A DNA stretch of 19,542 bases from Hadesarchaea archaeon (GCA_030615805.1 JAUWYN010000013.1:1-19542); one strand, 5' to 3'; shown: positions 7,297 through 13,227, counted from the stretch's first letter. Made by a program: numbers and translations. Notes: a model not told the origin generated them from the sequence alone.

Positions 7297-7871
7297 CTCT
7301 TTCTTTTTCGTTTGTGTTTTACTTCTTGTTTTTCTTTTCGAACGTGCAACCAAAATAAAATACACCCTAGTACTATACAGAACATAATAACCAATACCAC
7401 AAAAGGGGTTATGAAAGAATAAAACTCAGGAGAAACCAAAGCTGAAATCATTGCGGAAAATGATAAATAAAGGATGACGAGTGCCATAAAATTTACAAGT
7501 TCTATCACCTGGCATGGTACAAATTTCCCCACAAGGGAAAAGACTTCGATTGCAAAGATTCCAAGAATAAGAATAAGAGCGCTTACTATCGTGAGAGATA
7601 GGAAAATTTTATAATAGAGATGTCTCTGAAGAGAGTCCATAGCAGAATCTTTTAAATCATTAATAAAGTCTGACCATCTACTAATCTCTTCGTTATCTAG
7701 ATTCTCTTTTACATTTTCAAATTCCATTTCTGCACTTTCTGCAAGACCATTATCATATTTGTAATCGTCCCAATATTGTCTTTCCAGGGTACTGGCAGGG
7801 ATTATAAGAACAACTGCTGTCATCAGAAGGGCTAAAGTAATTTGAATTTGTAGCTGGGCATTGTTTTCCAT
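7293..7871 (-). CDS. Element membrane protein with four predicted helices (192 aa)
   Basis: Not recognised. Helix 1 is at about 9-27 and is followed by an acidic soluble loop of some 55 residues (DNGLAESAEMEFENVKENLD), rich in Glu and Asp. Three helices follow at about 88-112, 123-147 and 152-176, then a strongly basic tail (HVRKEKQEVKHKRKRKS). By the positive-inside rule the C-terminus is cytoplasmic and the acidic loop lies outside. It may be co-regulated with the winged-helix gene 59 bases upstream on the same strand. Its 3' end runs into the integrase remnant. No enzyme motif is visible. Confidence 0.72.
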   Translation of the reverse strand: MENNAQLQIQITLALLMTAVVLIIPASTLERQYWDDYKYDNGLAESAEMEFENVKENLDNEEISRWSDFINDLKDSAMDSLQRHLYYKIFLSLTIVSALILILGIFAIEVFSLVGKFVPCQVIELVNFMALVILYLSFSAMISALVSPEFYSFITPFVVLVIMFCIVLGCILFWLHVRKEKQEVKHKRKRKS

Positions 7872-7930
7872 GTATAAAAGTTAGTTCTTGTTTAGAATAA
7901 ATATTTATACGTTCGTTGTGACGCGCTTGC

Positions 7931-8194
7931 TTAGCTAAGTGAATGTTCTAGCTCCTTCATTAGTTTAACTACTCGAATACCTTTCTCGGTAAGTGAATAA
8001 ATCACAGTTCGATACTGGTCTGCTTGTACATCTCTCTTGATTAGACCTAAACTTGATAGCTCTTGGAGACGTTGAGAAGCAGTTGTAGGACTCCCAATTA
8101 GCCCTTTAAGTTCAGTAAATTTCATTCTCTTCTTATCGACCAGAGCATGCAATATCTCTCTACTCCCCCTCTTTGCTAGAACTTCTAGTTTCAA
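7931..8194 (-). CDS. Winged helix-turn-helix transcriptional regulator (87 aa)
   Basis: A single-domain DNA-binding protein of the ArsR/HxlR-like winged-helix kind. The helix pair FTELKGLIGSPTTASQRLQELSSLGLIKRD forms the helix-turn-helix with the recognition helix around TTASQRLQEL. The wing is YRTVIYSLTEKGIRVVKLM, with the YSLTEKG signature. No metal-binding Cys/His cluster or ligand domain is present. It is the only recognisable separate regulator on the element and probably controls the divergent or adjacent genes. The sequence just upstream carries two CTGTAT copies 11 bases apart that could be its own operator. The family is clear, the target is inferred. Confidence 0.85.
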   Translation of the reverse strand: MKLEVLAKRGSREILHALVDKKRMKFTELKGLIGSPTTASQRLQELSSLGLIKRDVQADQYRTVIYSLTEKGIRVVKLMKELEHSLS

Positions 8195-8212
8195 TAAATC
8201 CCTATCGTAAAA

Positions 8213-8277
8213 CTGTATGAATTCTGTATTTAATGAGAAATGTCCAGAAGACTAAAGTTAAATACATAAATCTGTAT
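8213..8277. promoter_or_regulatory. CTGTAT direct repeats upstream of the winged-helix gene
   Basis: CTGTAT occurs at 8213-8218 and 8224-8229 (11 bases apart, one helical turn) and again at 8272-8277. They lie within 85 bases upstream of the winged-helix gene and in the divergent spacer before the gene at 8371. Same-face spacing of the first two fits an operator bound by a dimer. AT-rich stretches between them could be TATA boxes. This is inference from position only. Confidence 0.35.
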
Positions 8278-8370
8278 TAGTAATCAGTGAGTAATCTAGA
8301 ACTATTGGGGATGGAGATGGGAGTAAGGAATGATGAAGCAAATAACTAGACTACCCGGAATGGGATAAAA

Positions 8371-8652
8371 ATGCAAACTGAGCCATTAATAGTTGGGGCG
8401 ATATGCCTCATGATTGGTGCAGTCATGTTTATATGGGGCTTTGCTCAATTACAGGAGCATGATTGGAACCCTAGGAAATACGTGGAGGTCTCTGGGAGTT
8501 CGGTAAGATGGGAGGAAACTGGAGGTTATCAGCGGGCGCTTTATGTTGGGTTAATAGGAGGGGCTATTATCATGTGTTTTGGAATTTTTGCTTGCATTTA
8601 TGGTGCTGCAGCAAAAGAAGAAGGAAAAAAAAGACCAAGGCGGAAATCTTAA
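8371..8652 (+). CDS. Small two-helix membrane protein (93 aa)
   Basis: Not recognised. Helix 1 is at about 6-26 (LIVGAICLMIGAVMFIWGFA). A polar loop of about 28 residues (EHDWNPRKYVEVSGSSVRWEETGGYQ) follows, then helix 2 at about 56-80, then a short lysine/arginine-rich tail (KEEGKKRPRRKS). Glycine-rich helices and small size resemble many virus- or plasmid-encoded membrane peptides. The basic tail suggests both termini are cytoplasmic. The ATG lies after a purine-rich stretch (GGAATGGGATAAAA). It is divergent from the winged-helix gene and may be its target. Confidence 0.65.
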   Translation: MQTEPLIVGAICLMIGAVMFIWGFAQLQEHDWNPRKYVEVSGSSVRWEETGGYQRALYVGLIGGAIIMCFGIFACIYGAAAKEEGKKRPRRKS

Positions 8653-8665
8653 AGAGTTATCATAT

Positions 8666-8875
8666 CTAGTCAAAATTTCCGACTTCCTTATCATTAAAGC
8701 ATGTTATGTCCCTTATCTCAGAAACCTCATAATCTGATATTTCCTCATGTGTTAACAATGCATGATTATATGGGTTGAAATAGCCCACTTTAGGGCGATT
8801 AAGTGTAATAAATTGCAATATTTTACATAAAGTATCAATCCTATCGTTCAATCTATGAAGAATCCTCGTTTTCAC
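8666..8875 (-). CDS. Possible small protein (69 aa), doubtful
   Basis: A GTG-started frame of 69 codons converging on the small membrane protein gene, with 13 bases between the stops. The translation (LHRLNDRIDTLCKILQFITLNRPKVGY and an acidic C-terminus) looks protein-like but matches nothing I know. The palindrome cluster lies directly upstream of its start, with an AT-rich GCATATACC about 15-20 bases before the GTG. If real, the palindromes would be in its promoter region. The call could equally be chance in AT-rich DNA. Confidence 0.35.
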   Translation of the reverse strand: MKTRILHRLNDRIDTLCKILQFITLNRPKVGYFNPYNHALLTHEEISDYEVSEIRDITCFNDKEVGNFD

Positions 8876-8896
8876 GTTTAAGTAGGTATATGCAAT

Positions 8897-9049
8897 CCTG
8901 TCCAGGACAGGTAATCCTATCCAGGATAGGTTCGATAGCCTTGCATAATGTTAAGAATAAACCTGTCCTGGACAGGTTATTACACTTACTCCAAACGAAT
9001 CCAGGATTCAATTAACCGACTAGAATAGCTCAAACCTATCCAGGACAGG
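8897..9049. repeat. Cluster of CCWGG-centred palindromes
   Basis: Four 15-base palindromes fit CCTRTCC-W-GGAYAGG: 8897-8911 (CCTGTCCAGGACAGG), 8916-8930 (CCTATCCAGGATAGG), 8962-8976 (centre T) and 9035-9049 (one mixed arm). A shorter relative, GAATCCAGGATTC, is at 8997-9009, and TTAATC-TG-GATTAA at 9084-9097 is looser. Centres are 19, 46, 34 and 39 bases apart, so they are not evenly phased iterons. Arm differences are compensated in copies 1-3, which argues that the dyad itself is selected. Candidates are a protein-binding operator or a replication or partition site. The rest of the gene-free stretch 8876-9143 shows no coding sign. Confidence 0.85.
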
Positions 9050-9143
9050 TTACATATACCACTTGTTAGACTTACTTCGAACTTTAATCTGGATTAATCT
9101 ATGAATCAACCAATAACCTCTTCAATACAATATAGATGATTTA

Positions 9144-9923
9144 TTAAGTATTCTTATGAGAAGACAGAACTTGCTCTAATTTATAGAATACGTCTTTATA
9201 GACCTCCTTTTGGTTGTTTCTCCTCAGTTGTTCCTTTAAATTAATCTCCTCAATCTTCCTTTGTTTCAGTATCTTTCGTTGTTTATCATTCAAAACACCC
9301 TCTTGAATCAACAAATATCGGTTCTTCTTTCTGACCCTCTTGAATCTATCCAGGACATCTTGTTTGAACAAGGAATAAGTTCGATATGGATAGGCTGAGT
9401 CCCGATTCTTCACTTCTATGGCGATATCCTTGCTCTCAAAATCAACCATATGAGGCACATTTGGAAGACGTGTAAATACAATTCCATCACCTTTGAATTT
9501 GCCCTCTTCTTTGAAAGATGGAAAATTAAAGATGGTTCCAAAGCTCAATCTTTTCATTTTCCGACCATAAACCCATGGCAAACCAGATTCATCCCTTATT
9601 ATCGTCCCTAATGGGTTCACTTCACAACCTAAATACCTTAAAGCGATTTCGACTAAACCCTCTAAAGGTTCACCAATTTCCATTGGTGTTTTCTCATACA
9701 ACTTTACGTCTGTTCTCCCACTACGAAAATCCTTTGTAATTCTTATTGATTGATGCCACTTTTCTAATCGGGGTATGAGATTTAGTATTTCTTTCAAAAT
9801 TCTCTTATCATGAATAGAGGGGATGAGGCGAGAGAGACCATCCATATCTCTTATTCCTTTTTTCCTTGCTTCTTCTATTATTGCTTCTCTTAAATCGCCA
9901 AGTTCCTGTTTAACTTTATTCAT
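9144..9923 (-). CDS. PD-(D/E)XK nuclease-like protein (259 aa)
   Basis: A helical N-terminus (1-80) precedes a likely PD-(D/E)XK nuclease domain. EGLVEIALRYLGCEV at 88-102 resembles the first helix with its Glu. FKGDGIVFTR gives Asp146 on the beta-hairpin, and DIAIEVKNRD gives E170-V-K172, followed by a helix (YRTYSLFKQDVLDRFKRV) with a polar surface. Order and spacing of E, D and ExK match Holliday-junction resolvase- and RecB-like nucleases. The C-terminus is highly basic and coiled. It could be a restriction-type, replication-initiation or resolvase-type enzyme. No methyltransferase accompanies it. The palindrome cluster begins about 95 bases past its 3' end, and one palindrome-like core lies inside the gene at 9346-9358. 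The exact family is not known to me. Confidence 0.6.
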   Translation of the reverse strand: MNKVKQELGDLREAIIEEARKKGIRDMDGLSRLIPSIHDKRILKEILNLIPRLEKWHQSIRITKDFRSGRTDVKLYEKTPMEIGEPLEGLVEIALRYLGCEVNPLGTIIRDESGLPWVYGRKMKRLSFGTIFNFPSFKEEGKFKGDGIVFTRLPNVPHMVDFESKDIAIEVKNRDSAYPYRTYSLFKQDVLDRFKRVRKKNRYLLIQEGVLNDKQRKILKQRKIEEINLKEQLRRNNQKEVYKDVFYKLEQVLSSHKNT

Positions 9924-10119
9924 CTTATCCCAATTTGTGGTTCTCCTATAACCAGTGTCACATAAATGTGGGGGCTAAAAAGTTAATATTTGTGTAGTGT
10001 TGCCATTATGCAGGGTAAAGACTACATCGGATATAAGCTAGATTTTGAGGGGTTTTGAATTTTATTCTGTGAAACAATGAATTATATATACCAAGGTATA
10101 CTATAGCATATCGATAAAA
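9924..10119. other. Intergenic stretch between the nuclease-like gene and int(N)
   Basis: Divergent spacer of 196 bases. Near the nuclease-like gene GGGATAAG directly precedes its ATG. A short palindrome, CACATAAATGTG, lies at 9959-9970. The far end carries the int(N) promoter region described separately. I see no gene here. Confidence 0.4.
10082..10100 (+). promoter_or_regulatory. Promoter and palindromic operator of the integrase gene
   Basis: TTATATATA at 10082-10090 is a good archaeal TATA box. Its centre predicts a start of transcription near 10112, giving a leader of about eight bases before the ATG at 10120. It overlaps a 14-base palindrome, TATACCAAGGTATA (10087-10100). Since the protein begins with a ribbon-helix-helix-like domain, and such domains often repress their own genes from palindromes at the promoter, self-control is plausible. 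That last step is inference. Confidence 0.55.
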
Positions 10120-10401
10120 ATGGGAGACAAAACAACCGTCAAAATGGATAAAGAGCTAGTAAAGCAAGCACATGAACTAGGCTTAAATGTCTCTAAGGTC
10201 TGTGAGAATGCTCTAAAAGAGACAATAAGTCGATTAAAAGGCTCTAATCAGGGCTGTGATAGGTCTAAAGTGATGAAAACTAAGACTGTTGATAAGAGTC
10301 AAGTAAGCGCATATCATTCCTCAAGCAACTTGGGTAACCCAAACTCTTCTAGCTTTTCTCGTTTGGGCCTACCCTCTGTATCCCAACCTCGAATCTCGTA
10401 A
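10120..10401 (+). CDS. Integrase N-terminal fragment int(N) with CcdA-like ribbon-helix-helix domain
   Basis: The first about 78 codons belong to the element; beyond 10355 the frame runs antisense into the AOR gene and stops by chance at 10401. Residues 3-40 (KTTVKMDKELVKQAHELGLNVSKVCENALKETI) have the strand-helix-helix pattern of ribbon-helix-helix antitoxins of the CcdA kind. Then comes a basic linker. Residue 71 is the Leu encoded by the same repeat position (10330) as the TTG at 4070 in attL, and the frames agree: both read LGNPNSSS. In the circular element this fragment is therefore the N-terminus of a 360-residue integrase. In the chromosome it may still be made as a truncated DNA-binding protein from its own promoter. 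Confidence 0.8.
   Translation: MGDKTTVKMDKELVKQAHELGLNVSKVCENALKETISRLKGSNQGCDRSKVMKTKTVDKSQVSAYHSSSNLGNPNSSSFSRLGLPSVSQPRIS
10307..10355. repeat. attR: right 49-bp attachment repeat
   Basis: Partner of the repeat at 4047, with a single difference at 10325. On the minus strand it encodes the last 13 AOR residues, KLEEFGLPKLLEE, and the TGA stop, so the target gene stays complete after insertion. On the plus strand it encodes AYHSSSNLGNPNSSS of int(N). To the left the sequence is AT-rich element DNA, to the right GC-rich AOR. Confidence 0.9.
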
Positions 10402-12161
10402 TATTCGTCAAGCATTCGATTAAACTCTTTTTTGCCGAGCTTAATCCCCTTAGCCGTACCCTCGGGGAGCGCCTCCTCGAGCAATCTCGGCGGCAGAATA
10501 TCGTCTTTACGCGAGATGCCCTCCCGCACCGCGAGTAAGCGCTCGAGGTTGTAGATCCGTTCACCCACTTTTAATAATTTTTCTGCGCTCAAGTTTTGGC
10601 CCGTCGTGGCTGCTAAAATTCGAATCATCTCCTCAACACCTATGGCTCGGCTGCCGAAAAGGCACACTCCCAGCGAGTCCACGACCGCCCGCGTGTTCTG
10701 GAGGTCAAACACAAGCTTCGCCTTACCTTCTGTCGAAAAGCGGTCGTACTTGGGGGTGAATACTTCCGCCGTGAGGGTCCATGCCTTGAGATGGCAACCT
10801 CCTCTGCAAGCGGTGGCATAGGCTAGTCCCATCCCCCAGGCACCTCGAGGGTCATAGGCAGGCAACTCGAGCCCTTTGACGTGTATCGCGAAGCGCTCGG
10901 CGCCTCGTCCGATTTTTTCAGCTGCAACGCGCGTTCCTTCGGCAAGCAAATCGCCCACACCCTCACGGAACGCTATTTTCCGAACGAGTTCCACCAACAC
11001 CTCGTGGTTACCGAACTTGAGCTCTAACCCATCGACATCCTTCTTTGCTAGCAAGCCTCGTTCGAAACACTCCATTGCAAAACCGATTACATTGCCAGTC
11101 GAAATCGTGTCGAGGCCGTAGCGGTCGCACCACATGTTTGCCGCGGCTATCGCGTCGAGGCGGTCGATGTCACACTGGGCCCCGAAACTCCAAAGGGTCT
11201 CGTACTCAGGGCCATCTACAAATGTCTCAGCGTAGGGGCCCTTGGCGATGACGCTATACTTGCCGCAGGCTATGGTGCATGCGTAGCAGGCAGTGTCCCG
11301 CTTGACGAGTTGCTTTCGCATCGCCTTGGCGTTTATTCGCTGTGCCCCTTTGAAAATTCCCTGTTGAAAGTTTCGTGTCGGGAAGAGGCCGCCCTCGTTG
11401 ACCGCGTCGATAAATTGCGGTGTTCCCCACCGTGAGAAAGCTTGGACGAGTTTGTTCCGCTTCATCTCCTCGACCAACTCACGTGTCAAAGCAATCAACC
11501 CCTCATCGTCTGCAACCTCGACCCTGCCGTGGCCCCGGACCGCAATCGCCTTCAGGCGCTTTGAACCCATCACCGCCCCCGTGCCGCCCCGTCCCAGCGA
11601 GCCGCCTCTGTCGAGCGAGTGGAGGTCGACTTGAACGCTTGCGAACTTAACCAAGTTTTCTCCAGCTTGACCGATGGACGCAACACTTGCTCGTCTGTCC
11701 TTGAGCTCCCTCTGAATCGCGATCTCGGTTTCCTCAGCGTTCAACCCCCAGAGCTCCCTCGCATCGTGGAGCTCGGCCTTACCGTCGATGATGCTGAGCC
11801 AAGTCGGCTTCTCGGCTCTGCCTTTGAGGATCACGCCATCGTAGCCCGCAAATCTAAGCTCGGCCCCAAAGAAACCACCCACCGAGGAGCAGAGATACAT
11901 ATTGGTTATGGGAGATTTCGTCGTGGCCTCCCAGCGGGCACATGCGGGCAACGGGGTTCCAGTTGCCGGACCCGTCATAAAAATCAAGACGTTATCGGGG
12001 GAGAGCGGGTCGATGCGGGGCTCGAGCTCCCTGTAAATCATTGCCGCCCCAAGGCCGCGCCCACCCAGAAAAGCACGAGCAAGTTTTTCTGGAGTTTCCT
12101 GTTCTTCGATCGCGCCGCGCGTTAGATCGATGCGCAAAATCTTGCCCGCATAGCCAAACAT
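10314..12161 (-). CDS. aor: Tungsten-containing aldehyde:ferredoxin oxidoreductase family enzyme
   Basis: 615 residues, a normal family length (about 605-620). The enzyme holds a tungsten bis-pterin and one 4Fe-4S cluster and oxidises aldehydes to acids with ferredoxin as acceptor. The N-terminus MFGYAGKILRIDLTRG and LGGRGLGAAMIY are family signatures. TGPATGTPLPACARWEATTKSP and GYDGVILKGRAEKP belong to the pterin-binding domain 1. The cluster ligands are C292, C295 and C299 (CYACTIAC) with C500 (SLGVCLFG), matching the 288/291/295/494 pattern known from Pyrococcus furiosus AOR. GGAGGGG lies about six bases before the ATG. The last 13 codons lie in attR, and glmM originally followed one base after its stop. 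The aldehyde it uses cannot be told; AOR, FOR and GOR subtypes look alike. Confidence 0.92.
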   Translation of the reverse strand: MFGYAGKILRIDLTRGAIEEQETPEKLARAFLGGRGLGAAMIYRELEPRIDPLSPDNVLIFMTGPATGTPLPACARWEATTKSPITNMYLCSSVGGFFGAELRFAGYDGVILKGRAEKPTWLSIIDGKAELHDARELWGLNAEETEIAIQRELKDRRASVASIGQAGENLVKFASVQVDLHSLDRGGSLGRGGTGAVMGSKRLKAIAVRGHGRVEVADDEGLIALTRELVEEMKRNKLVQAFSRWGTPQFIDAVNEGGLFPTRNFQQGIFKGAQRINAKAMRKQLVKRDTACYACTIACGKYSVIAKGPYAETFVDGPEYETLWSFGAQCDIDRLDAIAAANMWCDRYGLDTISTGNVIGFAMECFERGLLAKKDVDGLELKFGNHEVLVELVRKIAFREGVGDLLAEGTRVAAEKIGRGAERFAIHVKGLELPAYDPRGAWGMGLAYATACRGGCHLKAWTLTAEVFTPKYDRFSTEGKAKLVFDLQNTRAVVDSLGVCLFGSRAIGVEEMIRILAATTGQNLSAEKLLKVGERIYNLERLLAVREGISRKDDILPPRLLEEALPEGTAKGIKLGKKEFNRMLDEYYEIRGWDTEGRPKREKLEEFGLPKLLEE

Positions 12162-12191
12162 CTCTGCCCCTCCTTGTCCTCATTGCACGAA

Positions 12192-12200
12192 CATTTATAG
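12192..12200. promoter_or_regulatory. AT-rich core of the divergent AOR/glutaredoxin promoter region
   Basis: CATTTATAG sits in the 71-base spacer between the divergent starts at 12161 and 12233. As a plus-strand TATA box it predicts transcription starting near 12222, about 11 bases before the glutaredoxin ATG. On the minus strand the same bases read CTATAAATG and could serve AOR, though the predicted start would then fall close to the GGAGGGG ribosome site. The plus-strand role is the better fit. Confidence 0.4.
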
Positions 12201-12232
12201 AATTACCCGAGCTCGTTTAACTGAGTGGTAAA

Positions 12233-12463
12233 ATGAGAGTAAAAATTTACACCACACCATTCTGTCCCTACTGCAAGATGGCGAAGGAGTTCCTGAAGGG
12301 GCGCGGCGTCGAGTTCGAGGAGGTAGACGTTCAGGAGGATCGCGGCGCAGCAGTTGAGATGATCCAAAAGACCGGCCAGAATGGCGTTCCAGTGATCGAG
12401 ATCAATGACAAGATTATCGTGGGTTTCAATAAAGAAAAAATCCTCGAGGCCTTGGAGTCATGA
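12233..12463 (+). CDS. Glutaredoxin/NrdH-like redox protein
   Basis: A 76-residue thioredoxin-fold protein. The active site CPYC is at residues 11-14 after the first strand VKIYTTPF. The cis-proline motif NGVPVIEIN and the C-terminal GFNKEKILEAL helix complete the fold. Size and motif match small glutaredoxin-like proteins of archaea and NrdH-type redoxins. It overlaps the next gene by 4 bases (ATGA). That gene encodes ferredoxin-thioredoxin reductase, so this protein is the probable thiol partner reduced from ferredoxin rather than from glutathione, which archaea generally lack. Downstream targets are unknown. Confidence 0.9.
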   Translation: MRVKIYTTPFCPYCKMAKEFLKGRGVEFEEVDVQEDRGAAVEMIQKTGQNGVPVIEINDKIIVGFNKEKILEALES

Positions 12464-12726
12464 ATGCGGAACAACTTCGTGCCCCCCTCGAGCGATATGC
12501 CAAGTCACAGGGTTTCCAGTTGAACCCCGATGAAAAAATCGTTGATTTCGTGATCCGAGGGTTGCGACATAACGAGCAGAAATTCGGCCACCGCTACTGC
12601 CCCTGCCGCGCGGTCACCGGCGACCCCGAGCAAGATCGAAAAATCATCTGCCCATGTGCATATCATAAAGACGAGATTAAACACATGGGGCACTGCCTCT
12701 GCGGGCTCTTCGTGGCCAAGAGCTAG
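12460..12726 (+). CDS. Ferredoxin-thioredoxin reductase catalytic subunit (FtrB-like)
   Basis: An 88-residue protein with the six cysteines of the FTR catalytic chain: CPC (47, 49), CPC (64, 66) and HCLC (79, 81) in GHRYCPCR, IICPCAYHKDEI and GHCLCGLFV. In the known enzyme these bind a 4Fe-4S cluster beside a redox disulfide and pass single electrons from ferredoxin to a thioredoxin-type protein. No variable subunit is nearby, as is usual for archaeal and anaerobic-bacterial FTRs. It is translationally coupled to the glutaredoxin-like gene. Its end lies only 3 bases from the end of the convergent PadR gene. Confidence 0.92.
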   Translation: MNAEQLRAPLERYAKSQGFQLNPDEKIVDFVIRGLRHNEQKFGHRYCPCRAVTGDPEQDRKIICPCAYHKDEIKHMGHCLCGLFVAKS

Positions 12727-12729
12727 ACG

Positions 12730-13164
12730 CTAGGTGAGATGCTTTTTGTAGACGCGGGCGCAATGCACGCAGCAGAACATCAGTGTTTTCCCTTCAACTT
12801 GCTCCTTATGCCCGCCCTCGTAAACTTTGCACCCGCAATGTGTGCATTGTGTCAGCCTAGGCTCGAGAACTATCGAAACGAGATCGCTAAACCGCCTCAT
12901 GAACCTTGAAGATGTTTTTTTCCCTTCCTTGGTCAGCGTGTAAACTTTCCTCGGCTTGTTTCCGACCATCGTCGCCTTGCAGGTGACGAGGCCTTTTTCC
13001 TTCAGGCCCTTCAGCAACGGGTAAATTTGTCCAGCGGAGGGCTTCTTCCCAGTTTTTTTCTCCAACTCGACCATTATGTCATAGCCATGCTTTGGTCCCT
13101 CGTTGAGCAAAAGTAGGGTGTAAAATTTGGTGAGGTTTGTGATGTGCTCCCGCTCGCCGACCAT
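12730..13164 (-). CDS. PadR-family regulator fused to a TRASH metal-sensing domain
   Basis: 144 residues. Residues 8-85 form a PadR winged helix: TKFYTLLLLNEGPKHGYDIMVEL, GQIYPLLKGLKEKGLV and RKVYTLTKEGKK. The C-terminus has a compact cysteine cluster, C107, C110, C112, then C131, C132, C135 (CTHCGC and FCCVHC). C110-x20-C131-x3-C135 fits the TRASH metal-binding motif (C-x19-22-C-x3-C) seen in archaeal copper and heavy-metal regulators. The gene is divergent from a copper ATPase over a 63-base spacer holding an inverted repeat, so it is very likely a copper-responsive regulator of that pump. TRASH regulators known from Sulfolobus (CopT/CopR) and haloarchaea use other helix-turn-helix types, which makes the PadR pairing notable. 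Confidence 0.85.
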   Translation of the reverse strand: MVGEREHITNLTKFYTLLLLNEGPKHGYDIMVELEKKTGKKPSAGQIYPLLKGLKEKGLVTCKATMVGNKPRKVYTLTKEGKKTSSRFMRRFSDLVSIVLEPRLTQCTHCGCKVYEGGHKEQVEGKTLMFCCVHCARVYKKHLT

Positions 13165-13191
13165 GATTGCACCACTTTAACATGGAAAGAG

Positions 13192-13214
13192 GATATATTT
13201 AAATATGATATATC
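13192..13214. promoter_or_regulatory. Inverted repeat and overlapping divergent TATA boxes between the PadR-TRASH gene and copA
   Basis: GATATAT (13192-13198) and ATATATC (13208-13214) form a perfect 7-base inverted repeat around a 9-base spacer. The spacer region TTTAAATA lies about 26 bases before the copA ATG at 13228. AAATATATC on the other strand lies about the same distance before the regulator's ATG at 13164. Both mRNAs would be nearly leaderless. A dimeric regulator bound here would cover both TATA boxes, so it could control the pump and itself. Confidence 0.65.
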
Positions 13215-13227
13215 GTAAAAAAGAGTT

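Larger units (their letters stand above)
4047..10355. mobile_element. Integrated SSV-type element, 6,260 bp as a circle
   Basis: The element is bounded by the 49-bp direct repeats at 4047 and 10307. Its interior is clearly AT-rich compared with the GC-rich host genes on both sides. It begins with the catalytic part of a tyrosine recombinase and ends with that protein's N-terminal part, the SSV-type arrangement known from archaeal viruses and plasmids, where integration splits the integrase gene. Contents in order: int(C), membrane protein, PLD-like protein (minus), integrase remnant, membrane protein (minus), winged-helix regulator (minus), small membrane protein, a doubtful small gene (minus), palindrome cluster, PD-(D/E)XK protein (minus), int(N). 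I see no capsid, portal, packaging ATPase, Rep, polymerase or conjugation gene, so a small plasmid-like or defective element is more likely than a complete virus. Confidence 0.88.

Noticed and set aside
8897..9049. CRISPR array
   Set aside because: The repeats are true palindromes with irregular spacing of 19 to 46 bases, differ in their arms and have no cas genes nearby.
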